64,000 bases of DNA from Bradysia coprophila (GCF_014529535.1 NW_023503307.1:3872969-3936968), one strand, 5' to 3'; positions 1-12,960 are shown, counted from the first letter of the stretch. Program-made: numbers and translations. Notes: generated by a model not told the origin, from the sequence alone.

Positions 1-1318
1 GTGTAATTTTTGAATTAAACTTCGAGGTAAGTAATTTTGACATCCGAACACCGCGCGTATGTGATAAAGATACTTAATTGCAAGGGTGTAAACTGTAGGA
101 AGTCTTGCAGATTATGATAAGCGGTATGTAATAAAATAGCGATCCGCGGTTTGACAGTGTTGTGAAATTAAGAGCTGAAAAAAGTTCAGCTGAAGCCGAA
201 ACGAATTAGTATTTTACATGACTAGTGATGGAAAATAAAGTTTTCGCGTGAATTTTGTTGATCCAAGGCGTAGCCGAGGTCAATAAACATAATAAAACAA
301 GACATTCTTATCCCGGGTAAACGTGGAAAGTACAGTTTTCGACGCACGCAGCGTGTAAAAGTGTTAAAAGTTTTATGAAGAATCATAGAATTATACAGTT
401 CCAAGCTTTCAAACAGAAAATAATCAGAAGCTGATGAAACCATAGTATACGTTTCTTTTGCAGAGGACAGACTAGATGATGTACCATGTTACCATAACGT
501 AGATTACGTGCTTCGACTTAGTTTCAGGTGACTTCTCTGGACGATGATATGGTTACATACATTAAATCTTTTGATGAAATATTCATGAAACGAAATTCAT
601 CCGGAAGTTAGGTAAAATACGCAACCCACAGTGTAAGTCACCTGCCGCTTGCAAAGCATGTTATTGATCAGAAAATTTCTGAGAAAACTTCTTATAGAAT
701 GTTCTCTGATTTATCGAAATTCAAATGACATGTGCAACATCGGTAACAGTTGTGCGTGCTAAGAGTTTATATTTCTGTCAATGACCTTGTTTCTAGATTT
801 CACTCTTTACACATGCACTTGTGAACCATTCTTTATTGTTGTGCAAATAAATGAGTCTCACGCAATCATCTTCAGCGATTTATCTTCCATTTCTTATGCT
901 ATTGATACATATGTTATAGGGGTTATTGCATGTGCACAGTTTTCAATAGAATGCATTCATAAGATGCTTCAACGAAAGTGAGATATTTTCTTGGTAATTG
1001 AATGAAAAACAAACTTTCGTCGACATATAGAAGACTCGATGCAAATTAGATAAACGTGTGTGCACCGTTTACTTACACATAATCAGCTAGTGATGTTGGG
1101 TATCTGCCATCCGGCCACAAGAGGTAGCAAACAGTCCTTGACTTTCCATTCGAATAACTGCAATATCAATCATTAAATTGTTATTTATGCACCTGCGTGA
1201 AAAACTATGCCTTTTTGGGCACTAGATCTGTAGATTTTCACTCGAGGCCTCAGGACTGTGACAATAGATATCGTGTGCCTAAAAAAGCATTTATCACCGA
1301 GTGACATGAAACATTTTT

Positions 1319-2193
1319 AGCCCCGTACGAAGTACGAAGGGGCTTATAGGATTACGATGCCGTGTGTAATTGATGGAATTCGAAGCAGACGGTAAGGGCA
1401 AAGTGTTTGCCTATGTTCATAGATAACGAATCCGCAATAAAAATTTTGTCCGTCCGTCCGTCCGTCTGTCCGTCCGTCTGTCACGTCGATATCAATAAAT
1501 AAATCAAATCCGATTTCAAAATTTTTTTTTCCCTAAAAGATAGTCAAAATAGTGAGGCTAAGTTCGAAGATGGGCGATTTTGGGTCGACCCTTCCGGAGC
1601 TGGGGCCCAATAAGTGCCTAACTGTTTTTCGACGATATCTCCAGACATTTAAGCACTACACTTGTAAGTGATACGTCAAATGAAAGGTATTTACAATACC
1701 GATCGACAAAAAAAAAGTTTATGAAAATTGGATGACCGACTCGTGAGTTAGACCCCTTGGTGTGAACTAGGTACAGGGCGGCAAGCCGTTTTTGTTTGTA
1801 GGTTGGCCAAATTTGAACGTATTTAGATGAATTTTTCCTTAGATAGGTATTGACCGTACCAATCAGGGAAAAAAAAGTTTATGAAATTCGATTCACCGGA
1901 GCGTGAGCTAGGTCTCTTGGAGTGAGCTTATATGTGGCTACTCGGCCGTACAGTGAAGGTGGTGTTTTTTTGTTAATATCTCGAGTAAACTTTGACCGAA
2001 TTTCATTTTTTTTGTTTGAAAGGTACTAACGAATGTAAAGCAGCCGTACTACTTTCCACCTCCTAACAAAATGGCCGTCGGCCGCCATTTTGGATTTTTG
2101 TAAAATCAATATAAATCGGTGAAAATGATACTTACTTAATTTTAGGTCAATTCGAAATTTGTGTTACATTTGAAAGAACCGTCGTACGGGGCT
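1319..2193. mobile_element. Non-autonomous DNA element with 12-bp terminal inverted repeats
   Basis: The 875-bp block starts with AGCCCCGTACGA (1319-1330) and ends with its exact reverse complement (2182-2193). It has no long reading frame, so it would depend on a transposase supplied elsewhere. Near its left end is a GTCC-rich tetranucleotide tract. Outside it, a motif around 1279-1305 recurs inverted at about 2490-2516, so the element may sit inside an older repeat. The superfamily cannot be assigned because no clear target-site duplication is visible. Confidence 0.6.
1448..1482. repeat. GTCC/GTCT tetranucleotide microsatellite
   Basis: About eight tandem GTCC or GTCT units lie just inside the left end of the 875-bp inverted-repeat element. 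Confidence 0.85.
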
Positions 2194-2692
2194 TCGTAAT
2201 TGCGCTATGCGCAATTTTTAAGACGTACACATTTCATAAGAATTTTACTTTACCGACGTTTACGGGCGCAGTAGGCTTACGGTAAGAGTAGGGCGACGGA
2301 CGAACTAGGGTCACGTACGCAATAGATGCACGGGTTTGTACGGGGCTCAGTCGCAGCAAACGCTCCGACTGTTCTGACGGCTTGTTTTTTTTTCAGATAA
2401 AATCGACGAGTCTGGGTGTTCGCTTCGCTCGTTTGATAACAACTTGTGCCAATCAAATTTCGCGTGTTGTTGTGTAATAGTTATTTATGCCACCGAGTGA
2501 TAAATGCTTTTTTAGGCAATAGATATGTAGATTGTCACTCGAGCCCTTATCACCGAAATGCATACAATGATTTTCTCAAAAATGGCAACGAAAGTTTTAC
2601 TCTTCGTTACTGAGTTTAAAAAATAACTATTTTACCATCGATCTTAGCAGTGCAGTGTGGTTATTTTGTGTATATGAAAATGATTGACTGAC

Positions 2693-4729
2693 CTTTTTGA
2701 TTCAGTTGCTGAATATAAAAGTCCTGGCAATGACAACGTTATGCTCAAAACCCAAATGCTAACAACAAACATTCGAGCCTTTTTCCTTGAATTTCGTCTG
2801 TGTAATGGCCTTACTATGGCAACGTATCTAAAAAAAATGTTCCCATCAACACTCATTCGAATCATATCGTAGCTTTTCATTCCCATCGAATATTCAAATG
2901 ATTTTAAAATTCATAACTCACCTATCAAAGCTGATTGCCACTAATGTAAACACAGAAGCTGTCACTGTAGCATTACCCATGAAGTTATTTACAGAACAAT
3001 AAAGGGTACCAAATGGCCAATCGGAGTTTAGCATATAAATGAAGTTAAATGCACAATTCAGACAGGACATTAATAGATCTGCTACGCTCAAATTGAGAAG
3101 TAAATAGTTGGTCGTCGTTCGCATTTCTCGATGTGCTAAAATAAAATAATTGGAAAAATGAATTAGCCTACACAAGTAGGTTTGCTATTAGGGGGTGTTA
3201 CTACAAATCATGAAATTGTGTGGACGTGGAGAAAACAAAGAAATTTTTTGTAAGTAGCAAAAATCAAAGGATTTCGAAAATAAGATCCACCCACCAATTG
3301 AAGACTTTGGAACGTAGTAGTAAACGTTAAAAGGTTGTATCGATGTTTTTGTGACTTATTCATGAAAACATATTCCAAATCTGTTTTTTGTGTCTTTTTA
3401 TCAGGAAGTATTTTTGGAAAAACATTTTCCTTGATTTTTCTTCATTTCCCCCAAAAAAATCGGGAAAATGTAGGAAAATACGAGAAAACATTTTCCCAAA
3501 AAAGAGTCACTGACTTTTATTGACCTTTACCTTATTGAAAACGCGTTATAAACGTTTGTTATTAGGTATGACTTCATTCACAAATGCGCTCAGATGTGTT
3601 TGCACAATGCTTCGATAAACATGCACATAATATGAAAAAACCAAATTGACTATGCTTACCCAGTACTATCCAAATAACAATACAGTTTCCAACAATCGCT
3701 ACTACTAACATCACTCCAAATAAAAACGCCCATAGTGCCTTCTGTTCCCATGAAAATTCGTATGGCCGTTTTGTCGATGGTTTCATGCACTCTGTCATGA
3801 AATCGCTGGAAGTACAATAATTTCATGAACAACATATCTGTTTAAGTTTGCCTATCCACATCGTTAAGTGCATTTTTCCTGCGAGAGTATGAATAATAAC
3901 CAATGTCGTGGTTTTGATTTTTCACTTTATTATCCAATTCCTACACCAATGGCAATACAAAATATGGCTTTGAGTAATGTGCAAAGTTTAAAAAAAAACC
4001 TCGATGACAAGGAAAATGAAGCCTAGCATAAATGAATAAAAATTTGAATTCATTTGAATAAAAACATAGACGAACAAATAACGTCGCTGAAAAAAGCGCA
4101 AAAGGCTTCAGTCGCTGCCAGTCGCATTCAATTAGAGCGAATGTTAAAAGTAAAAGTTGACTGACCCAAGCTCATATTTTGTGGAAAATAAGCCACGCTA
4201 GCAGGTTAGTTAGTTATTTTTTGTACAACTTGTCCCAATATAATTGCACTCGACCGCTGCATGTGAATATAACTCTAAATGTACCACGACAATTGAGTGT
4301 TACATCTTCTTACACTCGGGTGCTTTCATTAATTACGTTTACTAGCCGCCCATACTTTTGAAACTGTTTCCATTAAATATTTAAATCAACTCTCGGGTCT
4401 ATCATTTGACTTGAATTAACTCAAACGTACGGGTAGATGAGGTAGACTGCGAAGAAAAAAAACAAGCTGATCCCTTCAAATTGCACTGATTGTCGTTCAA
4501 TGAGTTTACTGAATTTAAAAGTAAAAATTGTAATCGTCAATAATTACCCTTCGTTGTTACCATATTCGTTGTTGGGTTGCAGACGTGGTTCTATTTTCCA
4601 CGTCGATGTATCGGTTATATTAAAGTCTGAGCCTATTATAGATGCATTTTTCAGTTCGTTGTCGTGGTAATAATTCATCGCCAAAATCATGCATTTCATA
4701 AAGAGATTTGTTGCTATTGAATCGTTCAT
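2693..4729 (-). CDS. TkR86C: Tachykinin/natalisin-type neuropeptide receptor (TkR86C-like), 5' part, 3' exons outside window
   Basis: This is a class A GPCR for tachykinin-family neuropeptides, acting in the plasma membrane. Four exons are visible on the minus strand: 4729-4548, 3805-3660, 3135-2922 and 2827-2693. All junctions are GT-AG and their phases agree. The start ATG at 4729 follows an in-frame TAA. The extracellular N-terminus has NAS and NIT glycosylation sites. Next come SWEQKALWAFLFGV leading into TM1, TM2 with NLSVADLLMS, TM3 ending in AISFDRYVAIVRPL (the DRY region), and TM4 with VSIWVLSITLSLPGLL. The NYLLLNLSVADLLMS and MLNSDWPFG segments match, from memory, Drosophila TkR86C (NKD) better than TkR99D. 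After the donor at 2693 (AAAG|GTCAGT) no TM5-TM7 exon was found down to position 1, so the last exons lie beyond the left edge behind an intron of more than 2.6 kb. Family membership is secure; the TkR86C orthology is likely. Confidence 0.85.
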
Positions 4730-4912
4730 TATGCTTTAACACATTCTACGTATATTTGATCTGCAACGAAAAAAAGGGAAAAAAATTATTTCTGTTGTCA
4801 GGTTGTATAATTGGGTCGAATTGAAACCCCCCGTAACAAATGGCAAATAGCTTAAGACTAATGACTCGTATGTATATGTGTGCGCTTAGGGTAAACATAA
4901 TACTACATGCGA

Positions 4913-5335
4913 AAGTGCCTAAAGTCAATCGTCCAAAACAGATACTCAAAAAAAATTTCATGTAAGGGGTCGAAAATCAAAGAAAAATCTCAAAACTCCC
5001 TTATTTTCGGCCCTGACACATAAAAACTTAATACGTAAATCTTTCGGCCTACTCAATCGATACGTAACTATTACATGCTTTTGCTTTCCCTATAGTAGAC
5101 AGTGCCTTATTTTACACATAGAGAAAACAAGCAAATTGATTTATGCTTCAAATGCGTGTAATAGTTATTTGTGTATCTGTTTTGGACGATTGTTTTTAGG
5201 CAATTTCGCGGGTGAGAAAGTGCATAAAATCAATCGTCCAAAAAAGATACTCAAAAAATTTTTCATGTAAGGGGTCGAAAACCAGAGAAAAATCTCAAAA
5301 CTTCCTCATTTTCGGCCCCGACACATGACATTACA
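4913..5335. repeat. Direct repeat pair with an inverted copy of one end
   Basis: A block of about 115 bp at 4915-5030 is repeated in the same orientation at 5220-5335. Both include TCAATCGTCCAAAA and AAGGGGTCGAAAA and end near GACACAT. Between them, at about 5173-5205, lies a reverse-complement copy of the AATCGTCCAAAACAGATAC end. The same motif reappears near 49205-49235, so this is an interspersed family. Confidence 0.6.
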
Positions 5336-5660
5336 AGACCCGGTTTAAAAGTTGAAAAGTCTCGTTTTCATGTGTTTATCAACTTCGGCTTCGCCTCGGA
5401 TCAACAAACTTCACACGAAAACACTTCTTTTCCACTTTGTATCCCTTATTATGTAGATAACTATTGCGCACAATACAAATAACAGATTTTTTTTTTCAAA
5501 AATTTGCGATGTGTGTCGCTACACACAATTTTCTTTCAACACTTTGCTAAAGTGCTCATTGAAAATATCGGAATTTATTGCTACGATAAATATTGCGGAC
5601 AAATTTAACTTTCACATGTGTTTAAAATATCCCAAATTGGAAACATTAAACAACTCTTTA

Positions 5661-5742
5661 TAGTTCAGTCCTGTGGTTTGATACGTAGAACGCTTGCTTC
5701 ATACGCAAGAGGTCTGGGGTTCAAATCTCGTCAGGGCGCGTA
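5661..5742 (+). pseudogene. Degenerate tRNA-like sequence (CAT anticodon), probably SINE-derived
   Basis: A perfect 5-bp anticodon-type stem (CTTGC/GCAAG, 5694-5710) encloses a 7-nt loop TTCATAC, placing CAT at the anticodon. It is followed by a good B-box, GGTTCAAATC. A GTTC/GAAC D-stem can be drawn, but its loop is far too large, and the acceptor and T stems pair poorly. It is therefore not a working tRNA; a tRNA-derived SINE head is the best reading. Confidence 0.45.
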
Positions 5743-5895
5743 AAACAAAAATTTTATTTCCAAATTTCAATTTCATTGTCAAGTAACTTGCAATCTTCAT
5801 GCATAAAAAAATTAAACAACTCTATTCGTAATTAAATGTACTAGATTTCCGAAAGTTCATTGCTTCTAACACTAAATTTTTCCATCCATTATCAG

Positions 5896-7253
5896 ATATG
5901 TGGCCACGGACGAAGCAGAAAAACAAAACAAAATTGGAACTTTAAAAATTCAATCCTTCCTGTTTGAACTAATAAAAAAAAACAGTCGACGTGCGCTGCG
6001 CGGGGCTGCGCCACTCCCCAAATGAAACAATTAAAAATCAGGACAAAAGTTGCATTTTAATGCGGCAAACAATCAGTGAAAAAAGAGTTGATAAAAAACT
6101 CTTCTACCCAATAATCCAAGAATGCCTGCACAACCTCATCATACAGTATTCTTTACCTGGCGTTACAAATCTCGACGAAGCGATTCAGTTCTACTTTGGC
6201 TTACCCAAATTTAAAGAAATCTCACAACAAAACGGAGTCTCAGCCGGATGAACCTGAAAATGTAAGCAACATTTCTACAGCTCCAAGTTCATGTATAATC
6301 ATCAAAGAAAGTTTGTGAACTGTTTTGTTCGCAAATTTTTGGTGTTTTCTTACGCGACGTAAAGTTAATTCGAGTTTTGATTGTCAAAAAAAATCCTCGT
6401 TTCTCGTTTCCATTAACTTCTTGTTTAATTGTTGACCTTATTATAATTTCATTAGGCACAAGAAGAATTACACCACAACATTACAGTCGAAAATTGCGAA
6501 GCAACAGGCTTCACGATAATCAATTACATTTTCAAAAACTTTGGTACACAAATTTCTATGTTTGGGACAACAATCAACATTGAAACAAAACAAAATCCAC
6601 TTCAAAAGATTGACTTCCTGTTATCAACTAATCCCCAACTTCACTTTTCCATTGGAAAACGTAACTCCAGTCACAGTAACCCAGGTAACCCTTACAAAGC
6701 TATCCTCAAACCCGTCAGTATTCACGAAACAAAATTTCTGTCACTTTCAGATATACCGACATCGTCTTCAGAAGCCAATCAATTGATGTCGTATCAACGA
6801 TTTTGTCCACCGCTCAAATGGGCACCGGATTTTCGGCCATTAGGGGCTATATTCGGAACTAAATACTTCCGGTCAAAGTCAAGCAGGTAACGATTACGAA
6901 AATGTACTCAAACCAACCGTCATTATTCACGAAACAAAATGTCTGTCACTTTCAGATAAACCTATATCGCCTTCAGAAGCCAATCAATTGATATCCGATC
7001 AACGATTTTCTACACCAGTTACACAGACACCAGATTTTCGGCCATTGGGATTTGATTCTAAGATTGACTTGGAAATTGATCTTAGCCACAACTTTTCGCA
7101 AAGAAAAGTGAAACCCAGCGACACGAGTAACGATTACATAACTATCCTCAAGCCCGGTCAATATTCACGAAACAAAATTTCTGTCACCTTCAGATATGTA
7201 GACATCGTCTTCAGAAGCCAATCAATTGATCGTAAACACTTTAATAAAATTTA
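5896..7253 (+). pseudogene. Unrecognised decayed multi-exon gene with a tandem exon array
   Basis: No family was recognised. Coding-like pieces appear in order. The first follows a good acceptor (ATTATCAG, ends 5895) and reads YVATDEAEKQNKIGTLKIQ. After a frame change comes LFYPIIQECLHNLIIQYSL (about 6060-6240). A third piece ends at GAAAAT|GTAAGC near 6262. The exon 6456-6684 follows TTCATTAG, and then come exon-like repeats 6751-6886, 6956-7126 and a fragment from 7194. The repeat exons share PSEANQL-like and PDFRPLG segments. They are separated by near-identical introns of 66, 69 and 67 nt that begin GTAAC and end TTTCAG or CTTCAG. Exon 6751-6886 is 136 nt and breaks phase with the next exon; exon 6956-7126 is 171 nt and symmetric. 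At least two internal frame changes point to decay. Alternatively, some exon calls may be wrong. Confidence 0.4.
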
Positions 7254-7655
7254 AACAAAAAAAACATGATAGCTCTAGTCACTTGTAAAATTCGTAGAAG
7301 GTGTAAGGAGCATAGAATGCCATCATACAAAAGAAACGCTTCCTAATTTCGACAAGAGAATTTATCTATTTGATGCTTTCCCATACCATCACGTAACCAG
7401 TATGTGCACAACTATCGATTTTGGAAATAATAGTTTTTAAACAAAAATTTGATCGTACCAACAGTACACAGTGCATCTACATCACTTACACTCTACGATA
7501 CCAAACTTTAATGCGTACAAACTTTAAAAAAAATATCTAAATTTAGTCAGAGTCAATCGATCCTTGACGGTCCCGCAGACTTTCCTTGTAAATGATATTT
7601 TTGTAGGACAAAATTTCGATATTTCATAGTTTATCTCCGCAGAACTTTGCAAGTA

Positions 7656-7892
7656 CAGTCAGAGGCGGTGAGACTTCAGCATGAATTTGCTACAGCTCTT
7701 TTTCAGCTGATCCACACCACACATACAATCTAAACTCTTTATATTTTTATTTATACGGTTGAAGCTGATATACGCACGCGCGTTGTAGTGATAAAACCGT
7801 ATAAAGGCGTAGAAACAGTTTTGATTGTTTGTTTGGATCAGCTGAAAAACAGCTGAAGCAAATTCATGCTGAAATTTCAACCCCTCTGACTG
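7656..7892. mobile_element. 237-bp MITE with TA target duplication
   Basis: Terminal inverted repeats of about 60 bp start CAGTCAGAGG and are flanked on both sides by TA (7654-7655 and 7893-7894), as expected for Tc1/mariner-type insertion. Both arms carry a CAGCTGAAAAACAGCTG-like palindrome and an AGCATGAATTTGCT motif. No coding capacity. Related CAGCTG-rich blocks are near 20475, 30900-30990 and 63043-63132. Confidence 0.75.
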
Positions 7893-8107
7893 TATTTAAA
7901 GTACTATAGAATAATTGATCTGTGTGATAACAGTCTGTACTCTACACCAATGTTGTTTGGTGTTTTCGTCGAACAAATACATCGTGAACTACTCAAATTG
8001 GCTTGCCAAACACACATCGAGATAAAACAAATTGTGTAATTGTTGGTATTCTTTCGGAGAATACACTTAAGGAAATTTCCATTTTCACCAATAATTTCAA
8101 GTAACTT

Positions 8108-10113
8108 CTACACTGAAAAGAAAGTTTTTTCGACAATTGCTGTGTGCCGGATATTATGACTGTATTCCTTATAATATTGGTAAGAGATCTATAAAATTAT
8201 GGCAACTGAGCGCATATTTCCTTGATATAGATAGTGTACCTATAATATAAGCTACCTACCCATAATATGAACTAGGAACGCCTATTATCAGTACATAACA
8301 CATAATGTAGCTGTAGATTTTATATTAAGGGTTCAGACTTTATATTTTAGAAGTAAAAAATATAGCTGTGTGCCTTATATTCATCAAATGTATGGGGCTG
8401 CTATTCAGATAAGGGGTTATAATAAAATGAAAGTAACAAATCTTAAAGAAAGTGCAGAGAAAGTCTCGTACACATTTTTTCTTCGCCTTTTGAGGGAAAT
8501 GCTAGGTCCAGCCAACAAGATGTTTTGGTAGTTTTTTTTTAATGTGATCGATATACTGGCGCCTACACAACTTTCAGATTGGTTCACTGGATCATGAGCT
8601 AGAGCCCTCGCATTGAGCCAAAAAACGTGCTACTCGGCTGTAGAATTATAGGTGATGTTTTTTTCGTATATCTCTGGACTTATGGCAGAGTTTTGCGGGT
8701 AGAAGTGAATATTATTCGTTAAAAATGTAGGGAGGTTGGAGGGGAGATAGCTGAAGCACCCAACAACTGGACACCTTTTTGTAATGACCAAGTTTCTGCC
8801 ATTAAAAAAATGTCTTTAAACATTGTTATTGCAAAAATGATGTCGAACTGAATTCGTTGTAAAAAATTAGCAATTTTTAAAACCAATTTCATGCGCTTTT
8901 GCATGCATGATATTCCTAAAAAAAATTCGCTTATATCTATTGAATATTGATCTTGCACCAAAATAAAATTGGGGGCGCCTGAAGATAAGTAAAAGCTACT
9001 AACATTTGTAAGATCACGATTCCTAGCTTGATAAAATCATAATCCTTGGCTTTTTGGCAATTCCTTTGATATTTCTTTTCAAACTTTTTTTTTCGACTTG
9101 TTAAAAATTCCTTATGCTTACCAAATTATGCTTAAATTTAAGAAAAATGTAGTGAAATTTTCGTTCGTTTTTTTTTTTATTTATTTAGTAAGTAAGGAAT
9201 TTTTATAAAGCGATTAACAAGTCGCCAAAAACTAGCAATTCTATTTGGTCAAGTAAAACGACAAAAAACTAATAACAACCAAAAATTGGTCCCTTTTCTA
9301 TTTGGCCATTCCTAAACAAAGGAAAATTAGTCATTTATTTGTGAAGTGAAACTCCCGAAACGAGAAACATTCAATAATTGTTTTTTTTAATGATAATAAA
9401 CAAGATTTTTTACTTCCAAATAAATAACTAATTTTCGGTTGTTTAATCCATCACTTGAGAAATGGTCAAATGAAAAAATGGATAGTTTTTGGTTGATTTT
9501 GATCGTTTTACTCGACCAAAAAATAATTGCACAATTTTTGGATGTTTTTTTCCATCCATTTTAGGAAAGGAATGACCAAACACTATGTTGTTTTTCTTCA
9601 CTATTTCGAAACGATGTTAAGAAACGACTAAAAATTTTGATTAGTAAATAAATACAAGGTTACTATACGTAAAAATCAAATAATATGGCTACACAGTCCA
9701 TACTGTAATAACAATGCTTCAAAATAAAAACGTATCATAGCACAAGTAAAGTTAGCACATCTGTAGCATAGGTTTCAGTTAGTTTCTCAGGTTAAGCATC
9801 AATCGGCGCGGTTTGTACTTAGGTACTTTACCGCAAAAAACATGAAAGATATCGAAATATATTTTTTTTTATATTTACGTCAGAACATGAGTTGTTTACC
9901 CATATTATAAAGCACACAGCTATATTATGTGTCTCAGGGCTAAACGAAGTAACGCTATAATATAAGTAGTATATCCGGCATACAGCCACATATATCCGGC
10001 ATACAGCCTTTTTCACAACAGTTTTTCCGATACGGGGCACACAGCCTCGGCCAAAATAAAGACCGTGCTAAGTCCACTTATGGGTACCACAGCTACATTA
10101 TTTTTTTCCGTGT
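8108..10113. mobile_element. Possible large AT-rich element with imperfect inverted ends
   Basis: The left end begins ACACTGAAAAGAAAG followed by GCTGTGTGCCGGATATT. Near 9960-10113 the reverse complement shows several GCTGTATGCCGGATAT motifs and an end ACACGGAAAAAAA. The interior (9060-9660) is full of short AT-rich self-complementary stretches. No reading frame of note is seen. The ends are poorly conserved, so the boundaries are approximate. Confidence 0.4.
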
Positions 10114-12960
10114 ACATACAATATGTACACGTATACAGAGTCAACAACTGATAATTTTCAAGTTCAAGTTAACTCAGAATTATTAGTGAAAATCGAAATT
10201 TCCCTAACTTCTCACTAGTGGTAGAGAATGACGATGAAGAAAAATATTTCTTCTGTAAATATCTCACACACCTATGCAACTGAAGAAAATCTCTTTATAA
10301 GGACAAAAATCTGAATATTAACTGAACCGCGGAGCACGCAGCACCACATTACCAATAAATTAATGTCTTCACTTTCTTGTTGTTAAAGTTGACGGTAAGT
10401 GGCAACAAACTGAACGGTACAAAATTTTGCTTTTAACTTTCATCATTAAGTATCTGGAAGTTCTCTGGTGAAAAAAAAAATGTCAATCATATCTCGAAGG
10501 TTGAGTCTAATTATAGATTCTTCGCATCAATGAATTTTGTATAATGAAGTTTCTAATTTATTTTCACCTTCTCAGAACATCCCTTTTTAAACTGTAATCT
10601 TAATCTACGTCTTAATATGACTATTTATTTCGTTTTAAATTTACTGGATATAGATAGAGTGTGACGCGTATATTCCGAATATATCACGTATATTGCGGTT
10701 ATTGTATATAAGCTGTAAGCATGAGAACACTGTTAACTGAAAAATAATTAAATTTTGAATCGATGGATTTTGGTCAAAGAAAGTATTAAGTTTTCCGTTT
10801 GTTTGTTTGTTAGGCTCACTAACAGTTTTTTAAGGCGAAAAAAAAATCAAGGAAAAAGGTCACGTGACTTCGACTGATTCTGAGGAAATTAAGGTACCTA
10901 CTTGATATCTCCCCCTACATGTCTACATGTGCATAAAATCTATCATATTCCATCGTACAGTGTGTACATCGTTGCAACTACCAAACATAATGCAACCATA
11001 CAAATTATGAACCTTGAGTGAACTTTCGCTAGAGAAAATTAAATGGGTTTGTTTGACACGGGAATCGAACACGGACCATTTTGGTGGGAGTCTAGTACTT
11101 CTCAGTGGTTAAGTCAATATTTGTGAGGTGATAAGACTTTCGATTTTTTTTTATTGATCAACTCATGTTTTCAAAGACTCGACGCATATCGGTCCGATGA
11201 AACAACTAATTACTTTGCCGGAGTCTTGGCATCACACTATATACTCTGGTATTTTGTCGACCAAAATTAGTCGAGTCAAAATCTAATTATTTTTCAGTTG
11301 ACAGTGTTGTCATGTTTTGTATGATTTATTGATTTATACTCGATAAACGGTATGTTACGCGGTATATGCTCAATATATACTCGAGTATAAAATCGAACTG
11401 CGAATACCCTTAGTAATTGTTCTTGTGCAGAATTGATAGAGTTAAAAAGATATAAAAGAAAATTAGAAGAACATAGTGTTAAAAGTCATTTATCGTCAAT
11501 AAGACTTCACTTCCTGGAATCGACATTTCTGATTACACCTGTACTGTGATAATGGTGCTATTACCCATCCCATTCAACCATTTATCCAATTTTATTAATG
11601 TCAGATTACGGATACATGACAGACTAACCCTATCTCCTGTATGTGCGTGGGATTTTCAATTTCAGACTTATCTCGTTTTATAGAAATGAAAAAAAAAATT
11701 GAGATGAAGACAAACTTTTCTAATTATTTAAAAGAAAACCGGTGAGTCTTTTCAAAAGGGAAAGTTATGTGCCAGCCTAATAACCGTGAAACCAAAAATT
11801 TTCATCAACGAAAAACTTCAACTTAGAAAGAATTAGATTTTCGTTATACTCTACCACTAGCAGCTTAATTGAATTTGTGAAACAAATAAGAAAAATGATC
11901 AACCACAGTTGGAGAAAATGTACGATGGGCTGGATACATATATTGTAAAATTGTTCATTTTCAACTTACAATACTTAATGTCAATGACTACAAACCATAA
12001 TCGCGATATAAAATCATAAGAGACGACAAAGAAGTGGAAAAAATGAAATTTTTTATTCATTGATACTTAAATAAATTTTCGTTATAAATTCTACGTCACA
12101 AATATACATTTTCCATTGACAATTGTATGTACAACATCTTCATTATATAAATAGAATTCATCGATATCATATATGCAGCAAATTTATTTTATTTTAGCGC
12201 GAGGGTCCTTCACAAACGACGTCATTTTTTTTAGTTTATAACGCGAAAAAGGGAATAGAAGCTGTCATACTCAGACAAAGTCTTATTCATCATTTCTTAA
12301 GCGAGACATCATAGTGGCAGTGAGAAAGAGTCTTAGATGTTTGTTGAGTGAACGGTATTTTGATATCAAACTTGTTATGAAAAACTTCTAAAGAACTTGT
12401 TAGCAGCATTTTCAATATGCAGTTTTCATAATAATGTTCGTTTAATAGAAACTCCAATTTAGAACATCAAAATATCCGATTAGATGCCAAACAATTTTAT
12501 TAAAGAAATACCAAGCATTGCGCTGCGCTAATATAGTTTATAAGTCGACTTATGAATTGTGCAAGTGTAACCTTGTTCAACACAATGACCAAAATGGATA
12601 GTTTGAGGTTTCTAACAGTTTATTAGACTTTAGAGCGCTATTTAGTCTCTGTGGAAAATAAGGTACAACTACCATCTGGATTGTACTACTTACATACGAA
12701 ATAACTATTTTGATAACATGTGCCTACAGCCTACATGCCAAGCCAAGGTTGACAACGCATCGTGGGCTCAACATTCCAATTTAGACACAGGTGACGAACA
12801 AGATTTTATATTATACAGGAGTGTGATCCTAATTTTTACAAATTTCTATGTTGCGCAGTATACGAATGGAACACACAAATAATCATCGATTTTAAGTCAT
12901 AGCAACAATAGACGAATTACGATGTTTCATTTGCCGAAACACGATCATTATCTAACAATG
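10114..12960. other. No gene recognised
   Basis: AT-rich sequence without coding signal on either strand. The only structured item is a tRNA-type B-box near 11060. Confidence 0.6.
11050..11130 (-). repeat. B-box-bearing, tRNA-like fragment
   Basis: On the minus strand GTGTTCGATTCCCGTG matches the RNA polymerase III B-box and T-loop pattern, but no clean cloverleaf can be drawn. Probably an old SINE or tRNA fragment. Confidence 0.3.

Noticed and set aside
1..2643. TM5-TM7 exons of the neuropeptide receptor
   Set aside because: Looked for the usual CWLPYH and NPLIYYW motifs on the minus strand; none seen, so the remaining exons are assumed to lie outside the window.
5661..5742. Functional elongator tRNA-Met
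   Set aside because: The oversized D loop and poor acceptor and T stems rule out a normal cloverleaf.
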